A stretch of 64,000 nucleotides of DNA from Rhodococcus sp. ABRD24 (lineage in GTDB: Bacteria; Actinomycetota; Actinomycetes; Mycobacteriales; Mycobacteriaceae): contig NZ_CP035319.1 of assembly GCF_004328705.1 (NCBI RefSeq), positions 1,612,001-1,676,000 on the forward strand. The letters run 5' to 3'. The notes under the pieces were generated by a model, which worked only from the letters and a program-made list of their open reading frames with translations, made no database searches and was not told where the DNA came from. A program made the translations under genes and the position numbers. Positions 44,775 to 53,223 of this stretch are shown here, in pieces (the stretch's first letter is position 1; every line of letters starts with the position of its first letter).

Positions 44775-47612
44775 TTGCTAGTCATATTGATCGCCCACGC
44801 GATAGCCGCTGCTATGGCTCCGCTCGTCGTGCGATCAATGGGGCGCAACGCATTCTTCCCGCTCTCGCTGGTGCCGCTCGCAAGCCTGGGCTGGGTCATC
44901 GCGAACTGGGGCACCGAACAGAGCCTGAGCATCCGGTGGGTGCCCGGCCTGTCGATGAACCTCGAGATGCGATTCGACTCCCTCGCCGCGATCATGTCGG
45001 TACTCGTTCTGGGCGTCGGCGCGCTGATCCTGATGTACTGCGCGCGCTACTTCACCGACGACGAACCCCGTCTCGGCATCTTCGCGGCCGAGATGGTCGC
45101 GTTCGCGGGCGCCATGTTCGGCCTCGTCACCAGCGACAACATGCTGATCCTCTATACGTTCTGGGAACTGACGACGGTCCTGTCGTTCCTGCTCGTCGGT
45201 CACTACGCCGAGCGCGCCACCAGCCGGCGAGCCGCGACCCAGGCGCTGCTGGTGACCACGGCCGGCGGCCTCGCGATGCTCGTCGGCATCATCATGCTCG
45301 GCCAGCAGGTGGGCAGCTACAACCTCTCCGATGTCATCGCGAACCCGGCGACCGGGTGGCTTGCGAACGTCGCGATCGTGCTCATCCTGATCGGTGCGCT
45401 GTCGAAGTCGGCGATCGTCCCGCTGCACTTCTGGCTGCCCGGCGCGATGGCCGCGCCCACCCCGGTCAGCGGCTATCTGCATGCCGCAGCGATGGTCAAG
45501 GCGGGCATCTATCTGGTCGCGCGCCTGGCACCCGGCTACGCCGACTCGCCCCCGTGGCGGGTCACGATCATCACGCTCGGGCTGGCGTCGATGCTGCTCG
45601 CCGGCTGGCGCGCGCTGCGCTCGTTCGACCTCAAACTCGTGCTCGCGTTCGGCACCGTCAGCCAGCTCGGTTTCCTCATGGTGCTCGTCGGCATCGGCTC
45701 CCGGGACGCGGCCCTCGCTGGCATGACGATGGTCGTCGCACACGCGATGTTCAAGGCCGCGCTGTTCATGGTGGTCGGCATCATCGACCACTCCACCGGC
45801 ACCCGCGACATCCGCAAACTCGCCCGGCTCGGCCCGAGCGCCCCATGGCTGGCCACGATCGCGGCGCTGGCCGCCGCGTCCATGGCCGGTCTACCGCCGT
45901 TCCTCGGGTTCGTCGGCAAGGAGGCGGCCCTCGAGTCGATCCTCCAGGCGAACATGCTCGAGCCGTGGGAGCGGACCACCGTGCTTGTCGCGATCGCGAT
46001 CGGCTCGGTCCTCACCGTCGCCTACAGCATCCGGTTCGTGTGGGGCGCGTTCGGCCGCAAGCGCCTGCGCAACCCCAGCACCCCCGTCGCGAACATGCAC
46101 ACACCCGGCGTGCTCTCCCTGGCACCGCCCGCCCTACTCGCGGTCGCCGGTCTCGCCGCAGGACCGCTGTCCCCGCAGCTCGAAAAGCTGCTCACGCCGT
46201 ACTCGACGACGCTGCCCGCGGGCCCGCACGCCGACTACCACCTGGCGCTGTGGCACGGGTTCAACCTGCCCCTGCTGCTCACCGGCGCGATCGTCACACT
46301 CGGCACGGTGTTGTTCGTCGCGCACCGGTGGGCCGTCACCCGGCTGCGTTTCCAACATCCGCCGCTCGGCAACGCCGACCGTGTGTACGACGCAATCCTG
46401 CGCGGCATGGACACGCTCTCGATGCGCCTCACCGGTTCCACACAGCGCGGTTCGCTTCCACTGACGCAATCGACGATCCTCGCAACGCTTGTGCTGCTGC
46501 CCGTGATCCTGCTCGCGATCAACACCGATGTGTGGGCGAGCCTGCGCCTGTGGGAGTCGCCGCTGCAGTTCACCGCCGGTCTGATGATGATGGCCGCCGC
46601 GGTGACCGCGACCGTGCTGCGCAACCGCCTGGCCGCGGTGATCCTGGTGGGGCTCAGCGGCTACGGCTGCGGCGTCATCTTCGCGCTGCACGGCGCCCCG
46701 GACCTCGCGCTCACGCAATTCCTGGTAGAAACCCTGACGTTGGTGATCTTCGTGCTGGTCCTGCGGAAGCTGCCGGCCGAGGTGGACGAGCGGCAGGCAA
46801 TCGGCTTCCGGCTGCCACGGGCGATACTCGCGGTCGGCGTCGGTACCGCGGTCGCCACCATCGCCGCGTACGCGATGAACGCCCGCAACTCGACGCCTAT
46901 CTACCATGAGCTGCCGGACGCCGCGTACCTCATCGGCAACGGCCGCAACATCGTCAATGTGCTTCTCGTCGACATCCGCGCGTGGGACACCCTCGGCGAA
47001 ATCTCGGTCCTGCTGGTCGCGGCCACCGGTGTCGCGAGTCTGGTGTTCCGGCACCGTCGCTTCGGCACCGCGCCACGCGTATCCGACGCCCCATCCGTCG
47101 TGCAGGATGCGGCATCGGCAAGCACGGAGACGACGTGGCTGCGTGGCGGCGACCTGATCGATCCGAAACACCGCTCGATGGTCCTCGAGATCACCACCCG
47201 GCTGATCTTCCCGACGATGATGGTGCTGTCGGTGTACTTCTTCTTCTCCGGCCACAACGCACCCGGAGGCGGATTCGCGGGCGGGCTCACCGCTGGACTG
47301 GCGCTGGTGCTGCGATATCTGGCCGGCGGACGCTACGAGCTCGGTGAGACGGTCCCGATCGACGCCGGCAAGATCCTCGGGCTGGGCCTGGCGCTGTCCG
47401 CTGGTACGGCGCTGACATCTCTGTTCCTGGGCGCACCGCCGCTGTCGTCGGCAGTGTTCGAGATGACTGTGCCGCTGCTCGGCCACATCAAGGTCGTCAC
47501 CGCGCTGATCTTCGACCTGGGCGTGTACCTGATCGTGGTGGGCCTCGTGCTCGACGTGCTCCGCAGCCTCGGGGCCCGCCTCGACGCGCAGGAGGAGGTG
47601 AACGCCCGATGA
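44775..47612 (+). CDS. mnhA: Na+/H+ antiporter subunit A (MrpA/MnhA with fused MrpB domain)
   Basis: A 945-residue, about 20-helix subunit related to complex I NuoL/NuoM. It has the NuoL-like core (FWELTTVLSFLLVGHYAERA, KSAIVPLHFWLPGAMAAPTP, YLHAAAMVKAGIYLVARL) and a C-terminal MrpB-like domain beginning about residue 800 (FPTMMVLSVYFFFSGHNAPG then GGFAGGLTAGLAL). The fusion of B to A explains why no separate mnhB is found. The start is TTG 44775 with GGAG 7 bases upstream. It is the first gene of the six-gene operon encoding a multisubunit cation/proton antiporter for Na+ and pH homeostasis. Confidence 0.93.
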   Translation: MLVILIAHAIAAAMAPLVVRSMGRNAFFPLSLVPLASLGWVIANWGTEQSLSIRWVPGLSMNLEMRFDSLAAIMSVLVLGVGALILMYCARYFTDDEPRLGIFAAEMVAFAGAMFGLVTSDNMLILYTFWELTTVLSFLLVGHYAERATSRRAATQALLVTTAGGLAMLVGIIMLGQQVGSYNLSDVIANPATGWLANVAIVLILIGALSKSAIVPLHFWLPGAMAAPTPVSGYLHAAAMVKAGIYLVARLAPGYADSPPWRVTIITLGLASMLLAGWRALRSFDLKLVLAFGTVSQLGFLMVLVGIGSRDAALAGMTMVVAHAMFKAALFMVVGIIDHSTGTRDIRKLARLGPSAPWLATIAALAAASMAGLPPFLGFVGKEAALESILQANMLEPWERTTVLVAIAIGSVLTVAYSIRFVWGAFGRKRLRNPSTPVANMHTPGVLSLAPPALLAVAGLAAGPLSPQLEKLLTPYSTTLPAGPHADYHLALWHGFNLPLLLTGAIVTLGTVLFVAHRWAVTRLRFQHPPLGNADRVYDAILRGMDTLSMRLTGSTQRGSLPLTQSTILATLVLLPVILLAINTDVWASLRLWESPLQFTAGLMMMAAAVTATVLRNRLAAVILVGLSGYGCGVIFALHGAPDLALTQFLVETLTLVIFVLVLRKLPAEVDERQAIGFRLPRAILAVGVGTAVATIAAYAMNARNSTPIYHELPDAAYLIGNGRNIVNVLLVDIRAWDTLGEISVLLVAATGVASLVFRHRRFGTAPRVSDAPSVVQDAASASTETTWLRGGDLIDPKHRSMVLEITTRLIFPTMMVLSVYFFFSGHNAPGGGFAGGLTAGLALVLRYLAGGRYELGETVPIDAGKILGLGLALSAGTALTSLFLGAPPLSSAVFEMTVPLLGHIKVVTALIFDLGVYLIVVGLVLDVLRSLGARLDAQEEVNAR

Positions 47613-48163
47613 GCGCGGACCTCGCCACCCTCGTCGTCATCGGAGTTCTCACTGCGTCCGGCGTCTATCTGCTGATCGAACGCAGCATCACCCGCATGCT
47701 GCTGGGCCTGCTGCTCGTCGGCAACGCTGTCAATCTGTTGATCCTCACCGTCGGCGGGCCCTCCGGAAATCCACCGATCGTCGGCCGCGAGTCGGTGCAC
47801 GAGGAGATCGCCGATCCACTGGCGCAGGCGATGATCCTGACTGCGATCGTCATCACGATGGGCATCGCGGCATTCGTCCTGGCCCTCGCCTACCGCTCGT
47901 TCAAGATCAATACCGCGGACCGGGTCGAGGACGACCCCGAGGACACCAAGGTCTCCAAGCGGCGCACCCCGGCCGACGCGCCGGACCACGACCGCTCCGA
48001 CGATCCACTCACCGGCGCGCCCAGCAAGATCGGCGACGCCTTCGATTCGGAGGGCAACCCGATTCCAGTCGACCAGATCGAGGATCCCGAGGACTACACA
48101 GCCTACGAGGAACTACACGACGGGGACGACGAGATCGAGACATCAAGGGGAGGCACGCGATGA
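47609..48163 (+). CDS. mnhC: Na+/H+ antiporter subunit C (MrpC/MnhC)
   Basis: A 184-residue NuoK-like subunit: ASGVYLLIERSITRMLLGLL then GNAVNLLILTVGG, and a third helix ADPLAQAMILTAIVITMGIA. The conserved Glu of helix 1 is present. After residue 110 there is an unusual acidic hydrophilic extension of about 75 residues (DDPEDTKVSKRR, DQIEDPEDYTAYEELHDGDD), typical of actinobacterial MnhC. Starts with a 4-base ATGA overlap with mnhA. Confidence 0.92.
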   Translation: MSADLATLVVIGVLTASGVYLLIERSITRMLLGLLLVGNAVNLLILTVGGPSGNPPIVGRESVHEEIADPLAQAMILTAIVITMGIAAFVLALAYRSFKINTADRVEDDPEDTKVSKRRTPADAPDHDRSDDPLTGAPSKIGDAFDSEGNPIPVDQIEDPEDYTAYEELHDGDDEIETSRGGTR

Positions 48164-49761
48164 CGCTCTCCCCCGCACTCATCGGCACGCTCGCTCCGCT
48201 GCCGGTCCTGATCCCGATGATCGCCGCAGCGGTCACGCTGATCCTCGGCCGCCGACCCACTGCGCAGCGCTGGATCACCCTGGCCGCACTGATCGGTGTC
48301 ACCGGTGTCTCGGCGATGCTGCTGTTTCTCGCGGACCGGCACGGCACCACCGCGATCCAGGTGGGCGGCTGGGACACCCCGATCGGGATCACGCTGGTCG
48401 TCGACCGGCTCTCGGCGCTGATGCTGCTGGTGTCGTCGATCGTGCTGCTCGCCGTGATGATCTACTCGATCGGCCAGGGCATCCGGGACGGGCACGAACA
48501 CCAGCCGGTGTCGATCTTCCTGCCCACATACCTGGCGCTGACGGCCGGCGTGTCCAACGCGTTCCTCGCGGGCGACCTGTTCAACCTGTATGTCGGCTTC
48601 GAGGTGCTGCTGGCCGCGAGCTTCGTGCTGCTGACGCTGGGGGCCAGCGCCGACCGGGTCCGCGCCGGCGTCTCGTACGTCATGGTGTCGATGGTGTCGT
48701 CGCTGATCTTCCTGTGCGGCATCGCGTTCGCGTACGCCGCAACCGGCACCCTCAATCTGGCGCAGATGGCACTGCGGTTCGACGACATCCCGTCCGGCAC
48801 CCGCATGGCGATCTTCGGTGTGCTGCTCGTGGCGTTCGGCATCAAGGCGGCAGTATTCCCGCTGTCGACGTGGCTGCCAGACTCCTACCCGACCGCCCCC
48901 GCACCGGTCACTGCGGTGTTCGCGGGCCTGCTCACCAAGGTCGGCGTGTACGCGATCATCCGCTCGCACACACTGTTGTTCCCACAGGGCGAGCTCGACA
49001 ACGTGCTCATGGTGTGTGGCCTGCTGACGATGATCGTCGGCATCCTCGGCGCCATCGCACAGAGCGATATCAAACGTCTGCTTTCGTTCACCCTCGTCAG
49101 CCACATCGGCTACATGATCTTCGGCGTGGCGTTGTCGACGCACTCCGGCCTGTCCGGCGCCGTCTATTACGTCGCGCACCACATCCTCGTGCAGACGACG
49201 CTGTTCCTGGTGGTCGGTCTCATCGAACGGCAGGCCGGGTCGTCGTCGCTGCGCCGTCTCGGCGGGCTCGCGGCGGCCAGCCCGGTGCTGGCGATCGTGT
49301 TCCTGATCCCGGCGCTCAACCTCGGCGGCATCCCACCGTTCTCCGGGTTCATAGGCAAGGTGGCGCTGCTGCAGGCCGGCGTCGCGCACCCGAGCGCCCT
49401 GTCGTGGATGCTGGTCGCGGGCGGCACCGCCACCAGCCTGCTCACGCTGTACGTCGTGGCCCGCGTCTGGACCAAGGCGTTCTGGCGGGCCCGCGCCGAC
49501 GCCCCCGAGGGCAGCCTCGCGGACGCGAGCCCGTCGGCGCTGATCGACGAGTCCGAGGAGGACATCGCGTTCGTCGACCGCGAGGACGTGGGCCGGATGC
49601 CGATCTTCATGCTGTTGCCGACGATCGGCCTGGTCGCGGTAGGACTGCTGCTGACGATCTTCGCTGGCCCGATGATCGACATCGCCGACCGCGCGGCGCA
49701 GGATCTGCAGAACCGGGACGTCTACATCACCGCAGTGCTCGGTGAGGGAGGTGACCGATGA
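48160..49761 (+). CDS. mnhD: Na+/H+ antiporter subunit D (MrpD/MnhD)
   Basis: A 533-residue NuoM/NuoN-like subunit with about 14 hydrophobic segments. Typical stretches are AGDLFNLYVGFEVLLAASFV (with the conserved Glu), GIKAAVFPLSTWLPDSYPTA (conserved Lys), and GLLTKVGVYAIIRSH. It is a proton-channel-like subunit. Overlaps both neighbours by 4 bases. Confidence 0.93.
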   Translation: MTLSPALIGTLAPLPVLIPMIAAAVTLILGRRPTAQRWITLAALIGVTGVSAMLLFLADRHGTTAIQVGGWDTPIGITLVVDRLSALMLLVSSIVLLAVMIYSIGQGIRDGHEHQPVSIFLPTYLALTAGVSNAFLAGDLFNLYVGFEVLLAASFVLLTLGASADRVRAGVSYVMVSMVSSLIFLCGIAFAYAATGTLNLAQMALRFDDIPSGTRMAIFGVLLVAFGIKAAVFPLSTWLPDSYPTAPAPVTAVFAGLLTKVGVYAIIRSHTLLFPQGELDNVLMVCGLLTMIVGILGAIAQSDIKRLLSFTLVSHIGYMIFGVALSTHSGLSGAVYYVAHHILVQTTLFLVVGLIERQAGSSSLRRLGGLAAASPVLAIVFLIPALNLGGIPPFSGFIGKVALLQAGVAHPSALSWMLVAGGTATSLLTLYVVARVWTKAFWRARADAPEGSLADASPSALIDESEEDIAFVDREDVGRMPIFMLLPTIGLVAVGLLLTIFAGPMIDIADRAAQDLQNRDVYITAVLGEGGDR

Positions 49762-50330
49762 ACCGCGAACGGGTACTCCGCGTCGGCGTGCTCGCGTGGC
49801 TGACGGTGGTATGGATCCTGTTGTGGGGCACCTTCAGCATCGCCAACCTGCTCGGCGGCGTGGCTGTCGGCCTGGTGATCATGGTGTTGCTGCCGCTGCC
49901 CCGGGTGCCGGTCGAGGGCCGGGTACACCTGCTGTCGATAGTGAAGCTGCTGTGGATGGTCGTGTTCTACGCCGCGCAGTCGAGCGCGCAGGTGGCGTGG
50001 CTGGCGATCCGGCCGGGTCCGCCGCCGCTCACCGGGGTACTGCGGTGCAAACTCGGCATCAAGTCCGATCTCGTACTCACGCTGTGCATCTACGTGCTCA
50101 ACCTGATCCCCGGCACCATGGTCCTCGAGTTGGATCAGGCACGGCGCGCGGTGTACGTCCACGTCCTCGACGTGGGCACCGCCAAGGCGGTGGACCAGTT
50201 CTACAGGTCCGTCCGGCAGCTCGAGCGGCTGTTCATCGCGTCGTTCGAGCGGGATTCGGACTGGCAGCCGGCGCCGTGGCACCTGCGCGACTACGAGTAC
50301 CACGAACAAGGCAGGGAGGACGGGGCATGA
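49758..50330 (+). CDS. mnhE: Na+/H+ antiporter subunit E (MrpE/MnhE)
   Basis: A 190-residue subunit with two or three N-terminal hydrophobic segments and the family motif LCIYVLNLIPGTMVLELDQA followed by YVHVLDVG. The C-terminal 45 residues are hydrophilic, acidic and aromatic (DSDWQPAPWHLRDYEYHEQG), beyond the usual length. 4-base overlaps on both sides. Confidence 0.92.
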   Translation: MNRERVLRVGVLAWLTVVWILLWGTFSIANLLGGVAVGLVIMVLLPLPRVPVEGRVHLLSIVKLLWMVVFYAAQSSAQVAWLAIRPGPPPLTGVLRCKLGIKSDLVLTLCIYVLNLIPGTMVLELDQARRAVYVHVLDVGTAKAVDQFYRSVRQLERLFIASFERDSDWQPAPWHLRDYEYHEQGREDGA

Positions 50331-50587
50331 CGGCCGTCATGATCATCGCCGGAGTGATGTTGGTGGTTGCCGCCCTGATCACCACGTACCGGCTGCTGGC
50401 CGGACCGAGCAGTCTCGACCGTCTGGTCGCGATGGACACCCTCATCGCAACCGCGATCTGCGGGCTGTCGGTGTGGACCGCGTACACCCGCGACACCACC
50501 ATCGTCCCCGCCATCGTCGCGCTGGCCCTCGTCGGATTCGTCGGCTCGATCAGCGTGGCCCGATTCCGGGTGAGTGACGACTCGTGA
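50327..50587 (+). CDS. mnhF: Na+/H+ antiporter subunit F (MrpF/MnhF)
   Basis: An 86-residue, three-helix subunit: AGVMLVVAALITTYRLLAGP, DRLVAMDTLIATAICGL (with the typical Arg/Asp), and VPAIVALALVGFVGSISVAR. The ATG overlaps the mnhE stop, and the stop overlaps mnhG (GTGA). The frame is too short to stand out by length, but the family match is clear. Confidence 0.92.
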   Translation: MTAVMIIAGVMLVVAALITTYRLLAGPSSLDRLVAMDTLIATAICGLSVWTAYTRDTTIVPAIVALALVGFVGSISVARFRVSDDS

Positions 50588-50922
50588 ACACGCTTCTGGA
50601 AATCCTCGCCGCCACTTGCCTCCTGCTGGGCTCGCTACTCGCACTCACCGCCGCAATCGGCATCGTCCGCTTCCCCGACACCCTCTCCCGCATGCACGCC
50701 GCCACCAAACCGCAGGTCGTGGGCCTGGTGCTGGTGCTCATCGGTGCGGTGATCCGGCTGCGCGGCAACGTCGACATCTGGATGCTCGTGCTCATCGGGC
50801 TGTTCACTCTGCTCACCGCACCGGTGATCGCGCACAGTGTCGGCCGTGTCGCCTACCGCGAACAGCGCGGGCGCGACGGACTGCTGATGGACCATGACGA
50901 CGATCCGGGGGTCTTCCGCTAG
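50584..50922 (+). CDS. mnhG: Na+/H+ antiporter subunit G (MrpG/MnhG)
   Basis: A 112-residue subunit: LGSLLALTAAIGIVRFPDTL then RMHAATKPQVVGLVLVLIGA, the classic MrpG sequence, with a third helix at WMLVLIGLFTLLTAP. It closes the operon. Its stop lies 6 bases before the first 63-bp palindromic repeat that borders the DUF559 gene. Confidence 0.93.
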   Translation: MNTLLEILAATCLLLGSLLALTAAIGIVRFPDTLSRMHAATKPQVVGLVLVLIGAVIRLRGNVDIWMLVLIGLFTLLTAPVIAHSVGRVAYREQRGRDGLLMDHDDDPGVFR

Positions 50923-50927
50923 CCCAT

Positions 50928-50990
50928 CCGCGAGTTAGTCGTTTTCATTCGATTTCGACTCGATCCCGCGAAATCTCGACTAACTCGCGG
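50928..50990. repeat. 63-bp palindromic repeat, left copy
   Basis: Begins CCGCGAGTTAGTCG and ends CGACTAACTCGCGG, perfect reverse complements of 14 bases. A nested pair GATTTCG/CGAAATC lies inside. It is identical at 50 of 63 positions to the copy at 51866-51928, with no length difference and in the same orientation. It contains the stop codon of DUF559 gene B (50980-50982). Confidence 0.92.
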
Positions 50991-51852
50991 GCATCCCACC
51001 CTCGCGCAGGGCCGTGGTGAGCCGATCCAACAGCTCGTCAGGATGGAACAGCACCAGCTCCTTGGTGGCTACCACGACGTCCCAGCCCCGCTGCCGAACC
51101 TTTGCCCGACGCCGTACATCCTGCGCGTACTGACGCCGTTCGCGGTGGTGATCGCCGTCGTATTCGAGCACGACGCGGTACTGCGGCCACGCCATGTCGA
51201 CCTGCGCGTCGATCCGCCCGTTCGCGCCGTGGAACATGTACTGGGTCTGCGGGCGGGGCAGTCCCGCGCGGATCACCAGCAGCCGGGTGCGGGTCTCCCA
51301 AGGCGAGTCGGCGCCCGCGTCGGCGAGGTCGAGAACGCGTCGGAGCTGCTTGAGTCCGCGATCGCCGCGATGCCGGTCCATGAGCTCGCCGACCAACTTC
51401 GGATCCTTGAGCCCGCTGTTGCACAGCCCGTCCACGGCGGCGACGGCGTCATCGAACGGCAGGCGTCGGCCCAGGTCGTAGGCGGTACGCAGGTGGCCGG
51501 TGAGTTCGTAGCCGTACACGTCCTCGTGTTCGTCGTCGGCGAGGGTGTCGTACCGAAACCGTACGCCCGCACGACGGCGGGCCGGTTGCGGCAGGATCGC
51601 CTCGGGCTGCGCGTCTTCGGGAATGTAGCGATAGCCGTGCAGCGCCGCGGCCGACCAGCCGGCGAGAACTGCATCGGGGTGCGCGACGGCCAGGGCCCGC
51701 GAGCGCTGTGCGAAATCCACCGGCTGGTCGGCGCGGACGTAGATACCGGTCAGGACCGGCACGTACTCCCGCGCGATGCGCGCCGGGGTGAGCGTCGCGA
51801 GCAGCCGCGCCCGTCGTATCGGGCCTTCGGGAAGCTCGGATCTGCGCGCCAC
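50980..51852 (-). CDS. DUF559/Vsr-fold endonuclease-like protein (copy B)
   Basis: A 290-residue protein with the same two-part plan as the one at 39546-40445. The N-terminal part has LTGIYVRADQPVDFAQR and AHPDAVLAGWSAAALHGYRY (AbiEi-like region). The C-terminal DUF559 domain has RIDAQVDMAWPQYRVVLEYD then GDHHRERRQYAQDVRRRAKV and RGWDVVVATKELV. Probable catalytic residues are Asp in VDM, Glu-Tyr-Asp-Gly-Asp and the HH pair. It starts at GTG 51852, 9 bases after the PAP2 gene stop, without a clear ribosome site, so translational coupling is likely. It is bracketed by two 63-bp palindromes and its stop codon lies in one of them. Confidence 0.85.
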   Translation of the reverse strand: MARRSELPEGPIRRARLLATLTPARIAREYVPVLTGIYVRADQPVDFAQRSRALAVAHPDAVLAGWSAAALHGYRYIPEDAQPEAILPQPARRRAGVRFRYDTLADDEHEDVYGYELTGHLRTAYDLGRRLPFDDAVAAVDGLCNSGLKDPKLVGELMDRHRGDRGLKQLRRVLDLADAGADSPWETRTRLLVIRAGLPRPQTQYMFHGANGRIDAQVDMAWPQYRVVLEYDGDHHRERRQYAQDVRRRAKVRQRGWDVVVATKELVLFHPDELLDRLTTALREGGMPAS

Positions 51853-51861
51853 CCGCGAAAG

Positions 51862-53199
51862 CTATCCGCGAGTTAGTCGTTCTGGTGCGGTTTCGACCGA
51901 ATCCGACGCAATTTCGACTAGCTCGCGGTCCCGGTAGAACGCCCGCCAGTACGCGAAGGCGAAGAGCGCGGGGACACCCAGGAGCAGCGGCGCCGACAAC
52001 GCCGGGTACTCGGCGATCTCCACGGCCAGGTAGCGGTAGCTGAGCAGCAGCGCCGCGAGCAGCACCGCGCCACCGACGACCAGCTTCACCCGGAACGCGC
52101 CCCAGCCCCGTTCGGGGGCGCGCAGTGCGGATTCGAGCGTCAGCGTCAGGACGGCGCCGGCGATGAGGTCGACCCCGTAGTGGTAGCCGAACCCCAGCGT
52201 CGCCGCCAGGGTGCACACCAGCCAGAACGTGCCGCCCCAGCGCAACCACCACGGCCCCTGCCTGGAATGCAGGAACAGCGCCAGCGCCCACGCGGTGTGC
52301 AGGCTGGGCATGCAGTTGCGGGGAGTGACGCCGTCGAAGGGCATGGCCGACGGCGTCAGATCGACGGGCACGACGCTGGGCCAGAAGTCGCCGACCTGAA
52401 ACCCGTTGCCGTCGGGCCCGAACGCGAAGATCGGGCCTACGACGGGGAACAGAATGTAGAAGACGGGTCCGACGAGTCCGATCAACAGAAAAGTGCGCAC
52501 CAGGTGATGCGACGGCCAGCCCTTGCGCAGCTGATACAGCGCGACGGCGATCGCGGCAACGGGCAACTCGATGTACACCCAGTGCAGGACGGCGTAGCCG
52601 ACGGAGCCGAGGGCGTCGACTACGTTCCCCATCACCCACGCCGGGTTGCCGAGGGCCTGGTCGGCGAGCTGGACATACGGGTCGAGGACATCGGGTCCGG
52701 CAAGGACCGTGATGTGCAGCCATACGTCCCCGAATTTGGTGGCGACGATGAGCAGCGCACCGAGGCCGACACCCATGAGCGCGCTGCGGCGCTGTTCGCC
52801 CTGCCACGCCAGGCCTGCATAGACGCCGATCGCGGTCAGCACGATCACCGCGCCGTTGCCCACGGTGAGCGGTCCTCCGGCCAGGTACCGGATTGCGGCG
52901 ATCACGACATCGATGCCCACCGCACTCGACAGCGCCAGCACCCGCTGCCGGTTGGTCAGCCCCACCATCGCGAGTGCCAGGCCCGCCCACGGCACGGACG
53001 CCGACTTGGGGGTGCCTGCGAAATCGTTGAAGAGACTCTCGAGTGGGCCCTGGAAGCCACGCGTGGATGCGAAGATCTGCAGCGCGATCAGGATGGCGAC
53101 ACCGGCGGCAACGACCCCGGAGAGCACGAGGTTCCGGGTTCGATCGTCGAACCGTATCGGCTCTGTACGTGCGCCACCGTCCGTCAACACGCCGTCCAT
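51862..53199 (-). CDS. PAP2-superfamily (Aur1/Ipt1-like) membrane phosphatase/transferase
   Basis: A 445-residue protein with about ten to twelve hydrophobic segments. The PAP2 catalytic signatures are present: CMPSLHTAWALALFLHSR (PSLH) and, about 35 residues later, FGYHYGVDLIAGAVLT (HY-x2-D). This is the arrangement of Aur1/inositolphosphotransferase-like enzymes which act on lipid phosphates outside the membrane. Substrate unknown. Its last 21 codons (from about DRELVEIASDS to the end) are encoded by the right-hand 63-bp palindromic repeat, so the C-terminus appears to have been replaced or extended by the repeat. Confidence 0.85.
   Translation of the reverse strand: MDGVLTDGGARTEPIRFDDRTRNLVLSGVVAAGVAILIALQIFASTRGFQGPLESLFNDFAGTPKSASVPWAGLALAMVGLTNRQRVLALSSAVGIDVVIAAIRYLAGGPLTVGNGAVIVLTAIGVYAGLAWQGEQRRSALMGVGLGALLIVATKFGDVWLHITVLAGPDVLDPYVQLADQALGNPAWVMGNVVDALGSVGYAVLHWVYIELPVAAIAVALYQLRKGWPSHHLVRTFLLIGLVGPVFYILFPVVGPIFAFGPDGNGFQVGDFWPSVVPVDLTPSAMPFDGVTPRNCMPSLHTAWALALFLHSRQGPWWLRWGGTFWLVCTLAATLGFGYHYGVDLIAGAVLTLTLESALRAPERGWGAFRVKLVVGGAVLLAALLLSYRYLAVEIAEYPALSAPLLLGVPALFAFAYWRAFYRDRELVEIASDSVETAPERLTRG
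51866..51928. repeat. 63-bp palindromic repeat, right copy
   Basis: Begins CCGCGAGTTAGTCG and ends CGACTAGCTCGCGG (13 of 14 arm bases pair). Same length and orientation as the copy at 50928-50990, 13 substitutions. It lies wholly inside the 3' end of the PAP2 gene and ends 14 bases before the start of DUF559 gene B. Confidence 0.92.
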
Positions 53200-53223
53200 A
53201 GTAAACGGCGGGTGAATCCGGCC

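Noticed and set aside
44768..46909. 713-codon open frame on the plus strand
   Set aside because: Out-of-frame shadow of mnhA, composed largely of Arg, His, Pro and Gly.
50980..51852. Type IV toxin-antitoxin (AbiEi/AbiEii) system
   Set aside because: Only the AbiEi-like region is present, fused to a DUF559 domain; no nucleotidyltransferase toxin gene is adjacent at either locus.
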